DNA of 64,000 nt, taken from assembly GCF_023091745.1 (NCBI RefSeq), contig NC_068915.1, positions 49,906,001 to 49,970,000 on the forward strand, read 5' to 3'. Below the pieces are notes generated by a model. That model was not told where the DNA came from. It saw only the letters and a list, made by a program, of their open reading frames with translations, and searched no databases. The position numbers were made by a program, and so were the translations under genes. Origin of the DNA: Budorcas taxicolor (lineage: Eukaryota > Chordata > Mammalia > Artiodactyla > Bovidae). Shown piece after piece: positions 58,936 through 64,000 of the stretch (its first letter is position 1; every line of letters begins with the position of its first letter).

Positions 58936-60241
58936 CTGCTTTCTTTATTTGATAAATATCACTGAAATTCTGCATAGAAATATGTGAAGACTAAGCTTTT
59001 GATTAAAGCTTGAATACCCAAACTATTTTGTTTTAATCTGAAATCACTTGAGCATAGCTTTTATGCCTTTACAATCTCTAGTGTGCACCTCAAAAAGAAT
59101 AAAACGAACTCTGCAGTTTCACATGTGAATCAAGTTAACCTAGTTGATCAATGATTAATTCTGATGCTGATGAAATGAAGTACTCTAATATCCTAATATG
59201 ACCCTTACTAAGCCTGGATACAAATTATGTATTTTGATCAGAATTCAAAGCCATTACATAAAAATTATATATAAGCTGAATTTTCTTCATAAGTGTTAAA
59301 AAGCAGTTACTCAAAATGCACTATAAAAGGGGGAAAAAGAGGACTAGGAAATTTTGTCATCAGAATGATCTATTTTCAGAGATCTTTGCTGTTTTTAGTA
59401 TTATTTGCAACTTTTTGACAGGAGTCATTTTATCAGTATCTGTTTATAGAAAATTAGAAAAAAAAACCTCCATCATCTATTTATATCCTTCTTTTAGAAA
59501 CCTGACTAAAGGAGAGAATACTGGAAATCTCTTTGGCCTGGGCTAAATGGAATTATTATTAGTTGCATGTATAGCTGAGGACTTTTATATTCATCTCATT
59601 TTAAAACAAGTAAATAAAGTCCATCAATGTGACAGACATTCAAAACTTTGAGACCTAAAAAAGAAAAGTAGCATCAAAATTCCTCATAGAGAATTCACTA
59701 TCTTGTGCAAATTCACACTCATATATAATTACAGAGTGTGTTAGGTCTTACTACTATATTTAGATTATATAATATTAATTATATTAACCTCTCTTGCTGT
59801 AAACTCAAAGCTAAATTCATATATTTCATGATTTACCCATTCATATAAATTAAATTAAATTATTACCACAAGATACACCTGAGAAAATTTGTAAGCTTTT
59901 CAGTGTTATGTAAACAAAGCTGGATTTAAAAGATTTAAATATTTAAAATATTAATACTTTGTTACTTCACTTTTTGTTTGTGTGTTTCCATTAAGAAACT
60001 ACTTGAAAAAGAAAAGGATTTTTGGTAAAAAAAAAAAAAAAATTCTCATCAGGTTGTTTCTTCATGTTTACATTTGGTCACACATTGTGTCTTACTGGAG
60101 AATTTACATCTAAAACCTTTAGACTTGGACAAGGGTATCTCTGTGAAGAACACTGAAAAGGTAAGCTGTTTTCTCTTACTTGCATATATTTAATTACTAC
60201 AAAAAGCAGATAATCTTAAAAACAACAACAACTAGGGAATA
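58936..60241. other. AT-rich DNA up to the provirus
   Basis: No gene or repeat recognised. A poly(A) tract lies at 60028-60042. The exact start of the LTR is not determined, so the right limit is approximate. Confidence 0.4.
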
Positions 60242-60877
60242 TGTATGTAAAATTTAGAGGACTAGGACTTTCTACCTTAGAAAATAAATCTATTTCTCAC
60301 CTCTAACTTCCCTAGCCAGAGGAAGATTCTCAGTTTAGGACACAGCTAAAGGTCAAAGACAAAGTCCAGAAAACACACGAAGTCAGAATAAAGATCAAGT
60401 CTGTAATATGCCTCTGCTAGGGGGAACCATGCTCACGGAAACTGCCCACTCTGTCCAGGCTCTCTAGTAACCATTTGCATGAGTTGTTTTATGACAGGAG
60501 GTTCTGGGAGGAACACGGAACTAATAAGCCACCACCAAATGGAAGAGTTTGGGAAAGGTCAAAAGGAGACACCACATATCTGTCCACCTCCCAGAATCCC
60601 TCTCACTAGCATCGATCTTGGCTGAGTGATCCAAGCACCACCAGGAAGGACTCCAAGTCAGAATGATTAGCCAAAGACAACCTGGAAAATAAACCCGAGA
60701 CTGCGAGCCATGCGGCAGAGCAGTTCTCCTGGTTACCCTTACCTTTCTGCTCTCTGCCCAGGTGCCCTCTTCCAATAGTCTCTTGCTTTGTCAGCACGTG
60801 TCTCCTCAAACAATTCTTTTCTGAGTGTTAGACAAGAGTCCACTCTTGGGTCCCTGGAGGGGCCCCCCATTCCTACA
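60242..60877 (+). mobile_element. 5' LTR of a class I endogenous retrovirus
   Basis: The right edge is set by the CA at 60876-60877, five bases before a primer-binding site, and by a polyadenylation signal inside. The left edge is a guess: no clear matching TG terminal repeat is seen, and the 3' LTR lies outside the window. The LTR is much less AT-rich than the preceding host DNA from about 60300 on. R/U5 should begin shortly after the AATAAA at 60688. Confidence 0.7.
60688..60693 (+). promoter_or_regulatory. LTR polyadenylation signal (AATAAA)
   Basis: AATAAA lies about 185 bases before the LTR end, the usual place for the R-region signal in gammaretrovirus-like LTRs. Confidence 0.65.
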
Positions 60878-60882
60878 ATAAC

Positions 60883-60902
60883 TGGCAACCATGAAAGGAC
60901 TC
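60883..60902 (+). promoter_or_regulatory. Primer-binding site, tRNA-Arg type
   Basis: It starts with TGG five bases after the LTR CA end. It matches the complement of the 3' end of a tRNA-Arg, apart from three changes, all of the C/G-to-T/A kind expected from decay. tRNA-Arg primers are known from several class I ERV groups of mammals. Confidence 0.7.
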
Positions 60903-61877
60903 CCATTTTTACTGCGGCTGATATCCGGACTGCTCAGTACTCCAGGATCATCTTACCTGCCTCAGACCTGACCCAGTGGCCACAACTGGGACCTGTTTGT
61001 CCCTGGTCTCCTCCTGACACAGACAAATGACAAGAGTGCCCTGACCAGGTGAGGAAAAAGAGATTTTGTTGACTCCTTTTATCTCACCCCTCTTTTCAAC
61101 CCATCCTATCCTGTTCTATTTTTTCCTGTTCCCCTGTCCTGGATGCAGGAATCTGGTTGAAGGGCCTCAGTCTGAGCTGAGGATTGGAGACTGATCACCT
61201 CCTCTTGGCAGAGAACTTGAATTTCAGTTCTGGTTGGGCTGAGTTCCAGTCCTCCCTTCTCTAGAGGCCCAGGGAAACATCCTGTAATACCTAGTCATCT
61301 GAAAGTGGCTGGAGATGTCTGTAAGGCATCTCCAGCCTCTTTCTCTCCCCAGCTCAGACCTCTTTTCTCTCCCCACTCTTTCTCTCTCAACCTGGCCTCT
61401 TTTGCTCTCTTTGAAGAGCACGTTTACTCTGCCTGTCAATACTCAGCCTGAAGTTCTGGGTCTTTGTAAGATATTTTGAGAGGCTATGCTCTCTCCTCCC
61501 CATCAATTGTGCTTTCTGCTCTTGAGGAGATAATTAGAAGCACTTCACTGGGTGCCCTGTTTCTATAAATTCACCCATTTAACTGAGCATTTGGCTGAAT
61601 GCTTCCATGTGGAAGTGATTGATGGGGTTCGGTATAGTCTCACCTGGTCTTGGGTGAAAATGACCACGCTGAACATATGTTTAGGAGTTAATTCACCTTT
61701 CAGGACCAGTCCTACAGCCCTCTTGATTGTATTTACTACTGAACACTTCCTTTAGCGCATATACAGTGAGGACTTTGGGACCAGGAGAGAACTCACAATC
61801 TCTCTAGAGTCAGATATGGGACATCCACCCCAGTACCAGTGCCCTGGGAACTAGATATAAACTATATCAACATTAAA
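60903..61877 (+). other. Retroviral leader (untranslated)
   Basis: About 975 bases between primer site and the gag start. It is pyrimidine-rich around 61080-61140 and 61330-61400. Packaging signals would be expected here in a live virus but cannot be identified by eye. Short frames here have no retroviral motifs. Confidence 0.55.
61046..61052 (+). promoter_or_regulatory. Possible retroviral splice donor
   Basis: The leader contains CAG followed by GTGAGG, with the cut predicted after 61048, about 145 bases beyond the primer site. This is a typical position for the donor used to make env mRNA. It is inferred from consensus only. Confidence 0.5.
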
Positions 61878-63430
61878 ATGGGAAATAAGCCTAGCTTCTC
61901 TTTAGACACCCCGCTGGGTTTTCTTTTGGTCCACTGAAAGGGATACCAACTGGAAGGGCTAAAAAAAGAAAAAAAAAAAAGTATCAAATACTGTACTTGA
62001 TACTGGCCTACTTACTCCTGGAGAGGAGGTGAAAAATGACCCCAGTTGGGGTCACTTGGATTCAACACCATTTTACAGCTCAGTCTGTACTGCAAATGAA
62101 AGGGTAAATAGAAGCAGGTTCTCAATGTCCAGGCCTTTGTGGCCCTCTAACCAAGATTCCAAAAAAAAAGAGAGAAAATATAAGCTTGAAGACTTTGATA
62201 AACGCTCTTTCAAAATTCTTTTGGCAAGGTGTGAAGCAGAAGATCCCCTTGACCTCCTCTTGACCCCCCCTCAGCTTGGGCAGAGAGGTCACAGGGAAAG
62301 GAAGTTCAGACAAGCCTGGAAGTCACGAGGCTAGGCCTGGAAGTCACGGGACCAGAAGGAAAGTTGCTTATAGTCACCTTGGCTCTGCCTCCATATGTCC
62401 CTTCCCCCATGGGATTAAGATCTGGAAGTAAGCTTTGCCCTCTACAGAAGGAAATGTTATCCTCAGACAAAATCTGCCCCCTAAGAGAGGTATTGGATGG
62501 GGAGGGGAAAACTATGCATGTTCATATTCCTTTTTCTATGCAAGACATTACCCAATGTACAGAGCAATTGAGTTCATGTTCTGGGAACTCCCAAAAATGT
62601 AGGGATGAATTTGAGCACGTTAGCCTTAACTTCTCCCTCACCTGGATATACTGGCCATCCTCACCCAGTGTTGTAATGATGAAGAAAAAGCTAGAATCCT
62701 AGATCAGCCTAGAAAAGTGACTGATGAAAGACAGCAGGTGGATGTCAGTCTGGCCTCTGCTAAAGAGGAAATCCCCTCCAAAGAGCTAGATTGGGATCCC
62801 AATACAAGTGTGGGAAAGAAATCCTTAAGATACCTCACTACTTGCCTACTACAGGGAATGACCCGAGGTGTCCAAAAGGTCCTTAATTATAATAAGATAA
62901 AAGTGGTTACACAAGGAGAGAATGAAAATCCAGCTCTTTTTTGGGGAAGACTTACAGAGACCTTTAAAAACTTCACCCAGGCAGATCTAAAAAGTATGGA
63001 AGCAAGAGTCCTGTTGGCCCATTCCTTAATAACCCAGGCAGCCCCAGCCATAAAGAGAAAATTGCAAAAATTGGGAAAAAGACCAGAGACTCCAATCTTC
63101 AATTTGGTGGAAGAGTCAAATTGTGTGTTTTTGAATAGGGACTGGGAGGAGGAAGACAAAGGGGAGGAAAAGGAAGCCTGAAAAGATAGGAAAATAGAGA
63201 GGCAGACCCAAGCCTTGGCCTGACAACAGGCTAAACTCCTGGCCTTGATTCATCCTGTCACTATGCAAGATTCATGGGGAGAGCAAGGAAGAAAAAAGGA
63301 TCTTAGAAATCTACCACAGCTGAGATGAATCCAGTGTGCCTACTGCAGAGAGGATGGGCATTGGGAAAGAGAGTTTCCATATTGCCTTAAGGGAAGGCAT
63401 ATGAAGACCCCTACACCTGCTCCCTCTGCG
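61878..63430 (+). pseudogene. gag: ERV gag, frameshifted and with stops
   Basis: The ATG at 61878 is followed by a glycine codon, the context for N-terminal myristoylation of matrix; a TGA interrupts the frame about 20 codons later. Matrix and the following region are scattered over other frames (one piece is 62029-62334). Capsid begins in 62364-62702 (the LREV..GEG..HVHIPFSM block) and continues, after a frame change, in 62717-63181. There the major homology region is well kept (Q at 62912-62914, E and R in register to 62950). In the same frame but after three in-frame TGA codons (63179, 63221, 63326) lies the nucleocapsid zinc knuckle at 63335-63376. It has C, C and H, but the last cysteine codon is a phenylalanine codon. 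Dead as a gene; family assignment is firm. Confidence 0.9.
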
Positions 63431-63469
63431 TTAGTCCTGGGCAACACAGATTGATTCTCAGCAGCTCAA

Positions 63470-63790
63470 GAGACCCCCGCGAATGGTGAGATCCAGATCA
63501 CACTTCTCAACCCTTGGGTGACTCTACAAGTAGAAGGTAAGGATGTGAACTTTCTTTTGGACACGGGGGCTGCCTTCTCTGTTCTTCCTTTCCTATTAGG
63601 ACCTTTAGACTCCCTGATTAAAATGGTGATGGGGTAGATGGAAAACCCCAAAGCCGAAATTTTACTAAGCCCTTCCATTGTAAGGTGGGAAATTGGCAAG
63701 GAACCCACCCCTTCTTATACTTCCCTGGTTGCCCTGCTCCCCTACTGGGGAGAGACCTTCTTTGCCACTTCCAGACCAGAGTGACTTAGG
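63470..63790 (+). pseudogene. pro: ERV protease remnant
   Basis: An aspartic protease core is encoded, with the active-site D-T-G at 63560-63568 preceded by hydrophobic residues and followed by two alanines, as in retropepsins. It is in the same frame as capsid and nucleocapsid, which fits gammaretroviruses, where gag and pol share a frame and are joined by stop-codon readthrough. An in-frame TAG at 63635-63637 and a further TAG at about 63785 interrupt it. Confidence 0.85.
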
Positions 63791-64000
63791 GAAAGCTAGA
63801 AGCCAATAAATTCCTTTGCCTAATGTCTGAACATTTGCAGTCAGCTGTAGAAAAGTAGGAGTCTGTCCCTTTCTTAGATGAGGTCAGTCCCCAGGTGTGA
63901 GATGTTTCCAGTCCTGGCCTAGCCATAAATGTTGCACCAGTGAAGATTCTTCTAGGCCAAATGAGTCCTACTCCTGGAAAAGACAATATCCCTTAAAACC
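63791..64000 (+). pseudogene. pol: ERV pol, start of reverse transcriptase, cut by window end
   Basis: The sequence after the protease shows the usual run-in to reverse transcriptase, ending in a Q-Y-P-L block at 63984-63995, a landmark of gammaretroviral RT N-termini. That block is in a different frame from the protease, so a frameshift lies between about 63900 and 63980. TAG and TGA codons occur at about 63856 and 63898. The rest of pol, any env and the 3' LTR are outside the window. Confidence 0.75.

Noticed and set aside
1..64000. CRISPR array, bacterial operon or phage-type system
   Set aside because: The repeats are dispersed SINEs and LINEs, with no regular spacing and no ribosome-binding-site-led gene series. 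The content is typical of a ruminant chromosome.

Overview
The window is nuclear DNA of a ruminant, probably a bovid. The evidence is in the repeats: more than ten copies of the RTE-type LINE BovB, about twenty-four tRNA-derived Bov-tA/Bov-A SINEs, two CHR-type SINEs, a ruminant-type L1 3' end, older mammalian repeats (MIR, L1M, hAT and Tigger fossils), and a decayed class I endogenous retrovirus at the right edge. I found no intact host gene, exon, tRNA or rRNA gene, CRISPR array or bacterial-type operon. Every coding stretch I can assign belongs to a mobile element, and all are broken.

Layout. 1-5.8 kb: AT-rich DNA with old L1, MIR and hAT fossils and two Bov-tA. 5.8-9.0 kb: BovB copy 1 with its target-site duplication (TSD). 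9-14.4 kb: a DNA-transposon fossil split by a SINE, more SINEs and unassigned DNA. 14.4-18.2 kb: BovB copy 2, the most complete, with its GC-rich 5' leader; a Bov-A2 abuts its 3' end. 21-31 kb: a BovB-rich block with three minus-strand and two plus-strand copies, plus SINEs and a perfect 36-bp inverted repeat. 31.4-35.5 kb: a minus-strand L1 3' end with TSD, followed by one BovB insertion whose 5' half is inverted relative to its 3' half. 35.7-37.3 kb: old L1M DNA. 38.4-42.3 kb: a Tigger1-type DNA transposon, transposase on the minus strand, carved up by BovB and SINE insertions. 42.6-55.6 kb: four further BovB copies, SINEs, a long imperfect palindrome and a (GT)20 microsatellite. 55.6-60.2 kb: mostly unassigned AT-rich DNA. 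60.2-64.0 kb: 5' LTR, tRNA-Arg-type primer site, leader, gag, protease and the first pol codons of a gammaretrovirus-like provirus that runs out of the window.

By my boundaries BovB makes up about 30% of the window. The families interact as parasites: BovB supplies the reverse transcription machinery on which Bov SINEs are thought to depend, and the nesting gives an order of events (Tigger1, then BovB, then SINEs; L1, then the inverted BovB). I see no undescribed multi-gene system. The observations most worth a second look are the BovB with an apparent twin-priming inversion, the two inverted repeats, the composite SINE between unusually long direct repeats, and the provirus.
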